Assembly (NCBI GenBank): GCA_035556215.1
Contig: DATMFI010000020.1
Coordinates: 71,000-134,999, forward strand
Source: Palsa-892 sp035556215
GTDB lineage: Bacteria; Pseudomonadota; Alphaproteobacteria; Rhizobiales; Xanthobacteraceae
Direction of reading: 5' to 3'
Length of the DNA stretch: 64,000 nt
Part shown: positions 44,712-54,183 of the stretch, in pieces
How the letters are laid out: every line of letters starts with the position of its first letter
Position numbering within the stretch: the first letter of the stretch is position 1
Program-made: the position numbers and the translations under genes
Notes under the pieces: model-generated
Told to the model about the DNA's origin: nothing
Databases searched by the model: none
Seen by the model: only the letters and a program-made list of their open reading frames with translations

Positions 44712-44966
44712 TCATCCCAACATTTTATTGGTATACAAAAACTCGAACATTCGTTGATTGAGCGAGAACTCGTGTTCTCGACAATCCTTTTCAATTAATT
44801 CTACCGCGCATCCAATTTCTACTAGTCTCTTGCGGCGTTGCTCCACGATTGCCGCTAAGCGGTTGCGAGCTGCACCCACGGTCTTGCTATTGTATGCCGC
44901 GCCCTCCGCGCTTTGCCGCAGGTGGCGAACGCGCCGCCGCGATGGAAACGGAATAATCTCCGCCAT
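44712..44966 (-). CDS. DUF6074-like protein
   Basis: 84 residues from ATG (MAEIIPFPSRRRVRHL), with GGAGGT upstream. The start AEIIPFPSRRR is typical of a small protein group found in Rhizobiales prophages and annotated DUF6074. The remainder is helical (NRLAAIVEQRRKRLVEIGCA). It ends 4 bp before the replication gene and probably shares its transcript. Confidence 0.6.
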   Translation of the reverse strand: MAEIIPFPSRRRVRHLRQSAEGAAYNSKTVGAARNRLAAIVEQRRKRLVEIGCAVELIEKDCREHEFSLNQRMFEFLYTNKMLG

Positions 44967-44989
44967 CTCGACCTCCATAATTTCAGATT

Positions 44990-45187
44990 CTAAGCGGCTC
45001 GCTGTTCAAGCTTTGCCGCCAACCAGGCGTCGATCTCGTCAGCCGACCAGTAGTTGGGACTCGTCGGGCCGTTGCACAATTTAATCGGCTTCGGGAATTG
45101 CCCGCGCGCAGCCAGGCGGTGGATCGTCACCTTCGATGCCGAAATACCCTTGAGTTTTTTCAAATCTTGAAACGTCAATAATTTCAT
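44990..45187 (-). CDS. AlpA-family helix-turn-helix regulator
   Basis: 65 residues. The MerR-like fold of AlpA/excisionase proteins is visible: LLTFQDLKKLKGISASKVTI, RLAARGQFPKPIKL, and NYWSADEIDAWLAAKL. The family controls integrase or excision genes in prophages and islands. It precedes the DUF6074 and replication genes and starts ~130 bp from the integrase stop. Confidence 0.82.
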   Translation of the reverse strand: MKLLTFQDLKKLKGISASKVTIHRLAARGQFPKPIKLCNGPTSPNYWSADEIDAWLAAKLEQRAA

Positions 45188-45313
45188 GGGCCATCCCGAT
45201 ACAGTTTGATGTTTCCGTGTTGTGGCCGAACTCGTTTTGAATCTTATTCAGTCAGTTTACATCAACAGCGTAGTGGTGCTGTTAAGCCAATCATTAATCT
45301 TGCAATACGGAAT

Positions 45314-46618
45314 TCACGCCCTAATCGCGATCACACTCGATACCGTCGGATTGATTAGCGCGCAGAGTTTGCGCTCCCATGCGGTCAGCGCTTCCCGCTT
45401 TCGTGCGTCGAAATCCGATAGGTCGTAAACCGCGAGCAGGCCGCCAAGTTGGTGAGCTAGAACCGCCTCTGCGACGACGACCTGCGTACAATCGGACAAT
45501 CCCGAACGCACTGTTCGCCTAATGTCGTGAGTCACCCACGGCTCACACTTTTCGCTGCCTGTCAGCGTACGAAGCTGATTGGCAAATGCACGATCAATGG
45601 CACGTTTCCCAAACGAGTACCCGGTGACAGGGACTTTTCCGCCTCGACTCGAGAAACAAAAAAACCCGCCCTCAAATCTTGGAAGTCCCCTGACAATTTC
45701 GAGTGCCATCGGCGGCAGCGGCACAACGTGACGGCGCTTGGACTTCATGCGGGTTGCAGGAATCTTGAGGCTGGCATCATCGAGGTCAACTTCGGACCAG
45801 GATAAGCCAGCAATCTCTCCCACGCGCTGACCGGTCAGGATTAGCAGTTGATAAATCTGCCGCCACGGATACGTGAGTTCATCACAAGCTAGCCAAAGCG
45901 CTTTCAGCTCGATTGGGTTGAGAGTTCGTTCTCGCTTGCCCTTTGGGCCGATTATCTCTTGCGCATCGAAACCTGCAACGGGCGACTTCCCCTCAAGGCC
46001 ATATTCTTTGATGGTGCGTGCCCATTTGAAAATGCACCGCAGCTGACTCAGACAGGCTCTTGCTTGTGAACGCTTACCCTCTCGAACCAGACTCCGAATG
46101 AAAGCAACTATTTCCTCGTGCCGAATATCTGAAACGGGCCGTTTGCCCCACAGCTTCATGAACCGATTACGGATGTTGTTTTCGTAATTTGTGCGGCGTC
46201 TAATATGTATTAGTTTTTCAGCGATAAATTGTTCGGCCACAGCGTTAAACGTAGCCTGTGCCTTTAGCGCGTTGTCTGCTGCCTGTTTCTCGATTTCCGT
46301 TTGAGGGTCTATTCCGCTTTCGATTAACTTGCGCCACGTCCTCGCCTTGTCGCGAGCATCCGCAAGCGAGACATTCACCTGCTTTTTCTTGATGGGCGAA
46401 TCCACCAGCGCCGTTGAATCGAAATGACCAACGGCCCTGCGTGTCGGATTGCTATTGGGGCCACCAAATCTCGCGAGCAGGAAAAATGTTTTCTTCCCTT
46501 TAGGCGAAACGCGAACACCGAAGCCGGGGACTTCCGTATCAAAAATCTCTCGGATTTTTTCTGCGCTCTTGAGAGAAGCTAGAAACGTGTGAGTCAGGTT
46601 TCTTTTCGAGATCGACAT
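45314..46618 (-). CDS. Tyrosine recombinase / integrase (DUF4102-type)
   Basis: 434 residues from ATG with AAGGTGAA upstream; a TTG nine codons earlier is possible. The N-terminal arm-binding domain is EVPGFGVRVSPKGKKTFFLL. The catalytic domain has the Arg in LTGQRVGEIAGLSW, then KCEPWVTHDIRRTVRSGL (HxxR) and the nucleophile Tyr in LAVYDLSDFDARKREAL. It would integrate the element into the plsY-dprA junction. Located at the right end of the element, next to the attachment site. Confidence 0.92.
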   Translation of the reverse strand: MSISKRNLTHTFLASLKSAEKIREIFDTEVPGFGVRVSPKGKKTFFLLARFGGPNSNPTRRAVGHFDSTALVDSPIKKKQVNVSLADARDKARTWRKLIESGIDPQTEIEKQAADNALKAQATFNAVAEQFIAEKLIHIRRRTNYENNIRNRFMKLWGKRPVSDIRHEEIVAFIRSLVREGKRSQARACLSQLRCIFKWARTIKEYGLEGKSPVAGFDAQEIIGPKGKRERTLNPIELKALWLACDELTYPWRQIYQLLILTGQRVGEIAGLSWSEVDLDDASLKIPATRMKSKRRHVVPLPPMALEIVRGLPRFEGGFFCFSSRGGKVPVTGYSFGKRAIDRAFANQLRTLTGSEKCEPWVTHDIRRTVRSGLSDCTQVVVAEAVLAHQLGGLLAVYDLSDFDARKREALTAWERKLCALINPTVSSVIAIRA

Positions 46619-46774
46619 TGGGTTCACCTTGGCAATCCTTGGCAACAGTTTCTGCGCGCTGAAATGAAATAAGCTGCGTCAGAATATTGAGGGTTAGTTG
46701 CTCATTTCACCAGTCTTCATCGCTGTTTCAGGTCGAGATGCGAGCAGTTAGATCGAATTGAAATAACCGCTCGC

Positions 46775-47878
46775 ATTCCTGACGAGCAGCGGATCGACTG
46801 GCTTCGGCTGATCCGGACCGAGAATGTCGGGCCTCGCACCTTCCGCCTGCTGATCAATCAGTTCGGCGGCGCGAAGCGCGCCATCGAACGTCTCCCCGAG
46901 CTTGCACGCCGCGGCGGCCGTGCGCTGAATGTCGTGAGCCGCGATGAGGCCGCACGCGAGATATCGGCCGCCGCGAAACTTGGCGTGAAATATATCGGCC
47001 TTGGCGAAATCGAATATCCGGCGTTGCTGCGCGAAACCGAAGATGCACCGCCGCTTCTCGCCGTGCGCGGCAATCTCGAAGCATTGGCAAAACCCGCAGT
47101 GGCGCTCGTCGGATCGAGGAACGCTTCGCTTGCCGGCACACGTCTTGCGGCAAAGCTTGCGCGCGAACTGGGTGAAGCCGGCTTCACCGTTGTTTCCGGC
47201 CTTGCGCGCGGCATCGATTCAGCCGCGCATCGCGCTTCACTCCTCACCGGCACCGTCGCCGCGCTCGCCGGAGGCCACGACAAGCCCTATCCGCCCGAAC
47301 ATGTCTCATTGATCGAGGACATGCTCGCGCATGGCGCCGCCGTTTCCGAAATGCCGCTCGGCTGGGAGCCGCGGGCGCGCGATTTCCCGCGCCGCAATCG
47401 CATCATCGCCGGCATCGCACTTGGTGTTGTCGTCGTCGAAGCGGCCGAACGGTCGGGTTCGCTGATTACCGCGCGCATGGCGCTTGAGGCAAACCGCGAG
47501 GTCTTCGCTGTCCCCGGCTCGCCCGCCGATCCGCGCGCCGGCGGCACCAACCAGTTGCTGCGGCGTGGTGCGACGCTCGTCACTTCCGCTGCCGATGTCA
47601 TCGAGGTGCTTGCGCCCATGATCGGCCGTAACGTTACCCCGCCCGAAATGCAGGAAACCGAAACGGCTATCGCGAGCGACGCCAATGCGGCTCCTTCCGA
47701 CGACGAGCTGCGCGCGTCCCTGCAGAATCTCCTTGGCGCCGCGCCGGTCTCGATCGATGATCTCTCGCGCGAAACCAAGGCCCCCGCGGGTTCCATCCAG
47801 ATTGCGCTGCTCGAACTGGAACTCGCCGGACGCATTGAACGCCACGGCGGCGGCCTGGTCTCGCTGATCACCGGCTAG
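46775..47878 (+). CDS. dprA: DNA-processing protein DprA, start lost or noncanonical
   Basis: The Rossmann-like core is intact: VALVGSRNASLAGTRLAAKL, TVVSGLARGIDSAAHR, AGGHDKPYPPEH, FPRRNRIIAGIA, and a C-terminal winged helix (SIDDLSRETKAPAGSIQIAL). DprA loads RecA on ssDNA in transformation and recombination. The conserved N-terminus (DEQRIDWLRLIRTENVGPRT, then INQFGG) is in frame from ~46781, but no ATG, GTG or TTG lies in frame upstream before the stop at 46688. The first GTG is at 46934. The element evidently cut off the 5' end. A truncated product from 46934 would keep the core but lose the SAM-like region. Confidence 0.82.
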   Translation: MPDEQRIDWLRLIRTENVGPRTFRLLINQFGGAKRAIERLPELARRGGRALNVVSRDEAAREISAAAKLGVKYIGLGEIEYPALLRETEDAPPLLAVRGNLEALAKPAVALVGSRNASLAGTRLAAKLARELGEAGFTVVSGLARGIDSAAHRASLLTGTVAALAGGHDKPYPPEHVSLIEDMLAHGAAVSEMPLGWEPRARDFPRRNRIIAGIALGVVVVEAAERSGSLITARMALEANREVFAVPGSPADPRAGGTNQLLRRGATLVTSAADVIEVLAPMIGRNVTPPEMQETETAIASDANAAPSDDELRASLQNLLGAAPVSIDDLSRETKAPAGSIQIALLELELAGRIERHGGGLVSLITG

Positions 47879-47891
47879 CGCCGGCGAATCG

Positions 47892-48101
47892 TCAGGAGAT
47901 CACGCCCTGCTTCTGGCGCCCTTGGGAATGGGCCTGCTCTTCCGCCTCGATCCGCACGAGGTCCAGAAGGTAACCCAGAGCGGACAGACGCTGGCTCTCG
48001 GCCAGCGCCTTCAGTTCTCTGGCCAGCGATGCCACGTAAGCCGCGACCTGCTCTGCTTGGGGTGGAGGGTTTGGCCCGGATTCCGGAAGGGTATGCCGCA
48101 T
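47892..48101 (-). CDS. Conserved small helical protein
   Basis: 69 residues from ATG with AGCAGGAA upstream. One long amphipathic helix: QVAAYVASLARELKALAESQ and LSALGYLLDLVRIEAEEQAH. Soluble, no family recognised. Convergent with dprA, 13 bp apart. Confidence 0.6.
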   Translation of the reverse strand: MRHTLPESGPNPPPQAEQVAAYVASLARELKALAESQRLSALGYLLDLVRIEAEEQAHSQGRQKQGVIS

Positions 48102-48367
48102 TTCCTGCTCTCGTAAGGTCCGGAAAGGGCCTTCCGAACCGCATATGAAAACATGACATATGGATTGTAGATCATAAATTTTCTATTTCAAGTTGTACTC
48201 AAAAACTCCTGTTTTATAGGGCTTTATGAAGACCGATTTGACTTCATCCCCTGTTCTCACCATCTTCCGCCGGCCGCATGCATAGAAATCGCGCATTTAT
48301 GCGATTCGGACCCAGTTTTCGGACTTAAGGCCCCTAACCCCAGCCTCTCGGAATCAAGCATCCGCGA

Positions 48368-51115
48368 ATGAACCTCGTCATTGTCGAGTCGCCCGCCAAG
48401 GCGAAAACCATCAATAAGTACCTCGGCCCCGGCTATGAGGTACTGGCCTCCTATGGCCATGTCCGGGACCTGCCGCCAAAAGACGGCTCGGTTGCCCCTG
48501 ACGATGACTTCAGGATGATCTGGCAGGTCGATAGCCGGGCCCAGCCCCGTATCAATGAGATCGCCAAGGCCCTTAAGGGCGCCGACAAGCTGATCCTCGC
48601 CACCGACCCCGACCGCGAGGGCGAAGCGATTTCCTGGCATCTGTTGCAGATCCTCAGGGACAAGGGCGTGACGGAGGGCAAGAAGATCGAGCGCGTCGTC
48701 TTCAACGCGATCACCAAACAGTCCGTCTCCGAAGCGATGGCCAATCCGCGCGAAATCGATGGGGCGCTGGTTGATGCTTACCTTGCGCGCCGCGCACTCG
48801 ACTATCTCGTCGGCTTCACGCTCTCGCCGGTTCTGTGGCGCAAGCTCCCCGGCTCGCGCTCAGCAGGCCGCGTGCAATCGGTGGCGCTGCGCCTCGTCTG
48901 CGAGCGCGAGCTTGAAATCGAGAAGTTCGTCGCCAAGGAATACTGGTCGATCGCCGCAACGCTGGCGACGCCTCGCGGCGATACGTTCGAGGCGCGCCTC
49001 GTCGGCGCCGATGGCAAAAAGATTCAGCGCCTCGACGTCGGCTCCGGACAGGAAGCCGCCGATTTCAAGAAGGCGCTCGACGAAGCGAACTTCACCGTTT
49101 CGTCCGTTGAGGCAAAGCCCGCGAAACGCAATCCTTACGCGCCCTTCTCCACCTCGACGTTGCAGCAGGAAGCGAGCCGCAAACTCGGCTTCGCGCCCGC
49201 GATCACCATGCGCATCGCGCAGCGCCTATATGAAGGCGTCGATATCGGCGGCGAGACCGTCGGTCTCATCACCTATATGCGAACCGACGGTATCGAACTC
49301 GATCAGAGCGCGATCAAAGGCGCGCGCGACGTCATCGCCGCCGAATACGGCAAGCAATACGTTCCCGACGCGCCGCGCGTTTACAAAAACAAGTCAAAGC
49401 ACGCGCAGGAAGCGCACGAGGCCGTTCGCCCGACCGACCTCTCGCGCAAGCCTTCCGACGTCGCGAAATTTCTCGAGAACGATCAGGCGAAACTCTACGA
49501 GTTGATCTGGATCCGCACCGTCGCGAGCCAGATGGAGTCCGCCGAGCTCGAACGCACGACCGTCGACATCAAGGCCAAGGCAGGCGCGCGCGAACTGGAA
49601 TTGCGCGCGACCGGCACCGTCGTGAAATTCGACGGCTTCCTCGCCGTCTATCAGGAAGGCCAGGACGACGCCTCGGAAGACGAGGATGCCAATCGCCTGC
49701 CCGCGATGGAAGCGAACGAAAAGCTCGATCGCCGCGAGATCAAAACGACGCAGCATTTCACCGAGCCGCCGCCGCGTTATTCGGAAGCCTCGCTCGTCAA
49801 GCGCATGGAAGAGCTCGGCATCGGCCGCCCGTCCACTTACGCTTCGACGCTGCAAGTGCTGCGCGACCGCGCCTATGTGCGCATCGACAAGAAGCGCCTC
49901 ATTCCCGAGGACAAGGGCCGCGTGGTGATCGCCTTCCTCGAGGCGTTCTTCAAGCGCTATGTCGAATACGATTTCACCGCCGATCTCGAAGAGAAGCTGG
50001 ACGAGATCGCCAATCACAACATCGACTGGAAGGAAGTCCTGCGCGACTTCTGGAAAGACTTCATCGGCGCGGTCAACGAGATCAAGGACGTCCGCATCTC
50101 GCAGGTGCTCGATGTGCTCGACGAAATTCTCGCCCCGCACATCTTCCCGCCGCGCGAGGATGGCGGCGACCCGCGCCAGTGCCCGCAATGCGGCACCGGC
50201 CGGCTCAATCTCAAGACCGGAAAATTCGGCGGTTTCGTCGGCTGCTCGAACTATCCCGAGTGCCGCTACACGCGCCCGCTTTCGGCCGATGCGGGTTCGA
50301 GCGGCGTGAAGCTTCTCGGTCAGGATCCCGAAACCGGAATGGATGTCACCCTGCGCGGCGGCCGCTTCGGCCCCTATGTGCAGCTCGGCGAGCAGAAAGA
50401 TAAAGACGACGAGAAGCCGAAGCGCGCGGGCCTTCCCAAGGGCACCGAACTCGACAGCGTCGATCTCAAATACGCGCTCGCTCTTCTTTCGCTGCCGCGC
50501 GAAGTCGGCAAGCATCCCGAGAGCGGCGAGCCGATCCTCGCCGGCATCGGCCGCTACGGCTCCTACATCAAGCATCAGACCAGCTACGCCAATCTCGAGG
50601 ACGGCGACGACGTACTCACCATCGGCATCAACCGCGCCGTCACCCTGCTCGCGGAAAAAGCCGCGCGTGGCGGCAAGGGCCGCCGCGGTCCGCCCGCCGG
50701 CAAGATTCTCGGTGAGCATCCCGAATTCGGCGGGCCGGTCACGCTGCGCGAGGGCCGTTTCGGTCCCTACGTCACCCACAACAAGGTGAACGCGACGATC
50801 CCGACGACTTCCGATCCGGAGGATGTAACGCTCGATCAGGCGGTGGCGCTCATCGCCGATCGTATCGCCAAGACCGGCGGCCAGCCGCCGAAGAAGAAAG
50901 CTGCGGCAAAGAAGACCAAGGCGAAAGCCAAAACATCCAAGGCGAAGGCGAAAGCCGAAGATGGCACCGGCGAAGCGAAAGCCGCGCCGAAGAAGAAAAA
51001 GCCCGCGCCTAAAAAAGCTGCGAAGAAAGCCCCGGTGCGCGATGCCGAGGCTCCGGCTCAACCGTCGGAAGACAGCGCCCCCGCCGCGCCGAAGACGGAA
51101 CCCGTGCAGGATTAA
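48368..51115 (+). CDS. topA: DNA topoisomerase I
   Basis: 915 residues. TOPRIM: MNLVIVESPAKAKTINKY and ATDPDREGEAISWHL. The catalytic Tyr303 is in GLITYMRTDGIELDQS. A C-terminal zinc motif is CPQCGTGRLNLKTGKF with GCSNYPECRYTR, followed by topo C-terminal repeats GRFGPYVQLGE and a Lys/Ala-rich tail of ~60 residues as in other alphaproteobacteria. It relaxes negative supercoils. Upstream 48160-48367 is AT-richer and should hold its promoter. Confidence 0.96.
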   Translation: MNLVIVESPAKAKTINKYLGPGYEVLASYGHVRDLPPKDGSVAPDDDFRMIWQVDSRAQPRINEIAKALKGADKLILATDPDREGEAISWHLLQILRDKGVTEGKKIERVVFNAITKQSVSEAMANPREIDGALVDAYLARRALDYLVGFTLSPVLWRKLPGSRSAGRVQSVALRLVCERELEIEKFVAKEYWSIAATLATPRGDTFEARLVGADGKKIQRLDVGSGQEAADFKKALDEANFTVSSVEAKPAKRNPYAPFSTSTLQQEASRKLGFAPAITMRIAQRLYEGVDIGGETVGLITYMRTDGIELDQSAIKGARDVIAAEYGKQYVPDAPRVYKNKSKHAQEAHEAVRPTDLSRKPSDVAKFLENDQAKLYELIWIRTVASQMESAELERTTVDIKAKAGARELELRATGTVVKFDGFLAVYQEGQDDASEDEDANRLPAMEANEKLDRREIKTTQHFTEPPPRYSEASLVKRMEELGIGRPSTYASTLQVLRDRAYVRIDKKRLIPEDKGRVVIAFLEAFFKRYVEYDFTADLEEKLDEIANHNIDWKEVLRDFWKDFIGAVNEIKDVRISQVLDVLDEILAPHIFPPREDGGDPRQCPQCGTGRLNLKTGKFGGFVGCSNYPECRYTRPLSADAGSSGVKLLGQDPETGMDVTLRGGRFGPYVQLGEQKDKDDEKPKRAGLPKGTELDSVDLKYALALLSLPREVGKHPESGEPILAGIGRYGSYIKHQTSYANLEDGDDVLTIGINRAVTLLAEKAARGGKGRRGPPAGKILGEHPEFGGPVTLREGRFGPYVTHNKVNATIPTTSDPEDVTLDQAVALIADRIAKTGGQPPKKKAAAKKTKAKAKTSKAKAKAEDGTGEAKAAPKKKKPAPKKAAKKAPVRDAEAPAQPSEDSAPAAPKTEPVQD

Positions 51116-51173
51116 CCCTGGCGGAAGCGCTTTTGAACCTTATCCCGGTTTCGCCGTTATCGTGGCGGAGCCG

Positions 51174-51392
51174 ATGATGCCCGAAGTCCATTCGACCGCA
51201 ATCGCACGGATTTATTACAGCGCACGGCGCCACGAGCTGTTCGTGTCGTTCAACTCGGGCCGCGTCTATGTCTATTTCGGCGTGCCGGAACGGGAGTACC
51301 GCGATTTCCTCGCAGCCTCTTCCGCCGGCCAATATTTCAACGAGCGCATCCGCGACCATTACGACTATCGCGAACTCAAGGCGAGCGCCTAA
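51174..51392 (+). CDS. KTSC domain-containing small protein
   Basis: 72 residues from ATG (a second ATG is one codon later; GTG at 51162 also possible). The KTSC-type pattern STAIARIYYSARRHELFVSF and GRVYVYFGVPEREYRDFLAA with ASSAGQYFNERIRDHYDY matches the small beta-alpha domain. Function unknown; sometimes linked to nucleic-acid binding. Lies between topA and rnr. Confidence 0.8.
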   Translation: MMPEVHSTAIARIYYSARRHELFVSFNSGRVYVYFGVPEREYRDFLAASSAGQYFNERIRDHYDYRELKASA

Positions 51393-51460
51393 TATCGCCG
51401 TCATTGAGCCGGTTTGATCTTTTCCTTTTCAATGCTTAGCTACCGGCAACGGAATTATTC

Positions 51461-53770
51461 GTGCCCAAAAATCCCAAGAATCCCAAAAAACCAAAACAAT
51501 CCGCGGTCCCGAACCGCGAAGAACTCATTGCTTTCATCAAGCAGCGCGGGGGCAAAGTTTCCAAGCGCGATATCGCGCGCGCCTTCCGCCTCGATTCGGC
51601 TGCCAGAGCCGAATTGAAAGCCGCACTGCGCGAATTGCGCACCGAAGGCGAACTCAGTCAGCGCCGGCGGCGCTTCAATGTTGCAGGTCATCTTCCCGCT
51701 GTCGTGCTGGCCGAAATCGCCGGCCGCGACGACGATGGCGATTTGATCGCCGAACCCGCCGAATGGGATCGTGCCGCTCACGGCTCGCCGCCGAAGATCC
51801 GCCTCGTTTTCAACCGCCGTGCCAAGGCCGGTCCCGCCCCCGGCATCGGCGATCGTGTGCTTCTTCGCACTCACGCCGCGCGCGAAATCGAGGATGGCGT
51901 GACTCACGAAGGCAGCGTCCTCAAGGTCATCGACAAGGCCGCGGTTCAACTGCTCGGCATCTTCCGCGCCCGGCCCAACGCACCGGCGCGGCTCGTGCCG
52001 GTCGACAAGAAAAGCCTCGGCCGTGAAATCGAAATCCTGCCCGGCGCCGAGAACGGTGCGCAGGACGGCGATCTTGTCAGCGCCGAACTTGCAAGCAAGC
52101 GCGCCTATGGCCTGCCGCAGGCGCGCGTGCGCGAAAAGCTCGGCTCGCTGAAATCCGAACGCGCCGTCAGCCTGATCGCGATCCACGCCCACGGCATACC
52201 GAATGTCTTCCAGCGCGACACGCTCGCCGAAGCCGAGCGCGCCGGACACGCGACGCTGAAAGGCCGCGAGGACTGGCGCCACCTTCCCCTCGTCACCATC
52301 GATCCGCCCGATGCCAAGGATCATGACGATGCGGTGTTCGCCGAAGCCGATCCCGATCCGAACAACAAGGGCGGCCACATCGTCACCGTCGCCATTGCCG
52401 ACGTCGCGCATTACGTGACCCCCGGTTCGGCTCTCGACCGAACCGCGTTAGAGCGCGGCAATTCGGTTTATTTCCCTGACCGCGTCGTGCCGATGCTGCC
52501 TGAAGCGATTTCGAACGATCTTTGTTCGCTGCGCGAAAAAGTCGACCGCCCCGCGCTCGCCGCCCGCATGGTCATCTCGCATGATGGCCGGAAACTGAAA
52601 CACAGCTTCCACCGCATCATGATGAAGTCCGCGGCCAAGCTCTCCTACCGGCAGGCGCAGGATGCGCTGGACGGCAAGCCGGACGACGCAACCGGCCCCT
52701 TGATGGAGCGCGTGCTCAATCCGCTATTCGCTGCTTATCAAGCGCTCGCCAAAGCGCGCGACGCGCGCCAGCCGCTTGCGCTCGACATCCCCGAGCGCAA
52801 GCTCGTACTCAAGCCCGACGGTACGCTCGACCGCGTCATCACGCCTGAGCGCATGGAGACGCAGAAGCTCATCGAGGAATACATGATCCTCGCCAATGTC
52901 GCGTCCGCCGAAACCTGCGAGCAGCATCGCGTGCCATTGCTTTATCGCGTTCACGACGCGCCCGCGCTTGAAAAGGTCGCGTCGCTCCGCGAATTCCTGC
53001 AGACCATCGGCCAAAGCCTTTCGAAATCGAATGTGCTGCGCCCCGGCGACTTCAACCGTATCCTCGATCGCTTCAAGGGGAAGGATACCGAGCGCCTCGT
53101 GCATGAGGTTGTGCTGCGCAGCCAGGCGCAGGCCGAATATGCTTCCATCAACTATGGCCATTTCGGCTTGCAGCTGAAACGCTACGCCCACTTCACTTCG
53201 CCAATCCGCCGTTACGCCGATCTGATCGTGCACCGCGCGATCATCCGCGCGCTCGGCCTCGGCAAGGATGGCTTGCCCGACGTGCCGCCGGAAGCGCTCG
53301 CTGAAATCGGCGCCAAAATTTCCGCGACCGAGCGCCGCGCCATGGCCGCTGAGCGCGAAACCGTCGATCGCCTGGTCGCCCATTTCCTCGCCGATCGCGT
53401 CGGGGCGACATTCCAGGGACGCATATCAGGTGTGACGCGCGCGGGCCTCTTCGTGAAGTTGGACGAGACCGGAGCCGACGGCTTTGTTCCCGCGCGCACC
53501 ATCGGCGCCGATTTCTATCGTTTCGACGAGCGCCATCACGCACTGATTGGCGAAAGAACGCGGGAAGCCTATCGTCTTGGCGACCGCATAGAGGTGAAAC
53601 TCGTCGAAGCGATTCCGGTGGCTGGCGCGCTCCGCTTCGAGATCCTATCTGAAGGACGCTACGATATCGGCCGCCGCGGCGGAAAGTCGGCATTGCCCCC
53701 GCGTTCCGAGCGGCCTAAAGGAAAGCGTCACAAGCAGCGCCGTCATCAGCGGCACGGAAAGCGCAAATGA
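51461..53770 (+). CDS. rnr: Ribonuclease R
   Basis: 769 residues from GTG (reads PKNPKNPKKPKQSAV). A winged-helix N-terminus and OB cold-shock domains precede the RNB domain, with the Mg-binding motif TIDPPDAKDHDDAVF and HFTSPIRRYADLIVHRAII. The S1 domain is GATFQGRISGVTRAGLFVKL; a basic tail RRGGKSALPPRSERPKGKRH follows. It degrades structured RNA 3' to 5'. The stop overlaps the DUF983 start. Confidence 0.95.
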   Translation: MPKNPKNPKKPKQSAVPNREELIAFIKQRGGKVSKRDIARAFRLDSAARAELKAALRELRTEGELSQRRRRFNVAGHLPAVVLAEIAGRDDDGDLIAEPAEWDRAAHGSPPKIRLVFNRRAKAGPAPGIGDRVLLRTHAAREIEDGVTHEGSVLKVIDKAAVQLLGIFRARPNAPARLVPVDKKSLGREIEILPGAENGAQDGDLVSAELASKRAYGLPQARVREKLGSLKSERAVSLIAIHAHGIPNVFQRDTLAEAERAGHATLKGREDWRHLPLVTIDPPDAKDHDDAVFAEADPDPNNKGGHIVTVAIADVAHYVTPGSALDRTALERGNSVYFPDRVVPMLPEAISNDLCSLREKVDRPALAARMVISHDGRKLKHSFHRIMMKSAAKLSYRQAQDALDGKPDDATGPLMERVLNPLFAAYQALAKARDARQPLALDIPERKLVLKPDGTLDRVITPERMETQKLIEEYMILANVASAETCEQHRVPLLYRVHDAPALEKVASLREFLQTIGQSLSKSNVLRPGDFNRILDRFKGKDTERLVHEVVLRSQAQAEYASINYGHFGLQLKRYAHFTSPIRRYADLIVHRAIIRALGLGKDGLPDVPPEALAEIGAKISATERRAMAAERETVDRLVAHFLADRVGATFQGRISGVTRAGLFVKLDETGADGFVPARTIGADFYRFDERHHALIGERTREAYRLGDRIEVKLVEAIPVAGALRFEILSEGRYDIGRRGGKSALPPRSERPKGKRHKQRRHQRHGKRK

Positions 53771-54174
53771 ACACACCCGATACGATGAAATTTCCGGCAG
53801 CCAGCGAGCGATCCTTACTGCCTTCCATGTGGCGCGGTTTCCTTGGCCGCTGCCCCCATTGCGGCGAAGGCAAGATGTTCCGCAAATTCCTGAAGGTCGT
53901 CGATCGCTGCGAAGTCTGCGGCGAAGAACTGCATCATCATCGCGCCGATGACGCTCCGGCTTATTTCGTCATCGCCATCGTCGGCCATGTCGTCGTGGCG
54001 CTCGCCTTCATCGTCGAAGTCGCGTTCTGGCCGCCGCTTTGGGTTTCGCTTCTGTTGTGGTTGCCGCTCACGCTGATCCTGGCGATTGGGCTTCTCCAGC
54101 CGATCAAGGGTGCGCTCGTCGGCCTGCAGTGGTCTTACCGCATGCATGGGTTCGATCCGGGTTACAAGGATTGA
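53767..54174 (+). CDS. DUF983 membrane protein
   Basis: 135 residues. A zinc-ribbon-like head (CPHCGEGKMFRKFLKV, RCEVCGEELHHHRADD) followed by two helices (VIAIVGHVVVALAFIVEVAF and LLLWLPLTLILAIGLL). Typical of alphaproteobacterial DUF983. Its ATG overlaps the rnr stop by 4 bp, so coupled. Function unknown. Confidence 0.88.
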   Translation: MNTPDTMKFPAASERSLLPSMWRGFLGRCPHCGEGKMFRKFLKVVDRCEVCGEELHHHRADDAPAYFVIAIVGHVVVALAFIVEVAFWPPLWVSLLLWLPLTLILAIGLLQPIKGALVGLQWSYRMHGFDPGYKD

Positions 54175-54183
54175 CGCGCAGCG

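Larger units (their letters stand above)
31357..46774. mobile_element. Integrated prophage-like element between plsY and dprA
   Basis: Boundaries are approximate: from just after plsY to just before the conserved dprA coding sequence. It contains a tyrosine integrase at the right end, AlpA-like and DUF6074 proteins, a replication-type protein, a terminase, a portal, a minor head protein, a tape measure and a tail protein, mostly on the minus strand. The left part is a set of AT-richer small genes. No major capsid, prohead protease, connector, tail tube or endolysin/holin is recognisable, so it is probably defective or a satellite. An 8-bp sequence CGCTCGCA occurs at both edges (31344-31351 and 46768-46775) but is too short to be accepted as the att core. 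Confidence 0.88.

Noticed and set aside
31357..46774. CRISPR array, rRNA or insertion sequence in or near the element
   Set aside because: No spaced direct repeats, rRNA sequence or transposase found on reading both strands.
49394..51061. 555-residue open frame on the minus strand
   Set aside because: Antisense to topA; Arg/Leu-rich low-complexity translation with no ribosome site.
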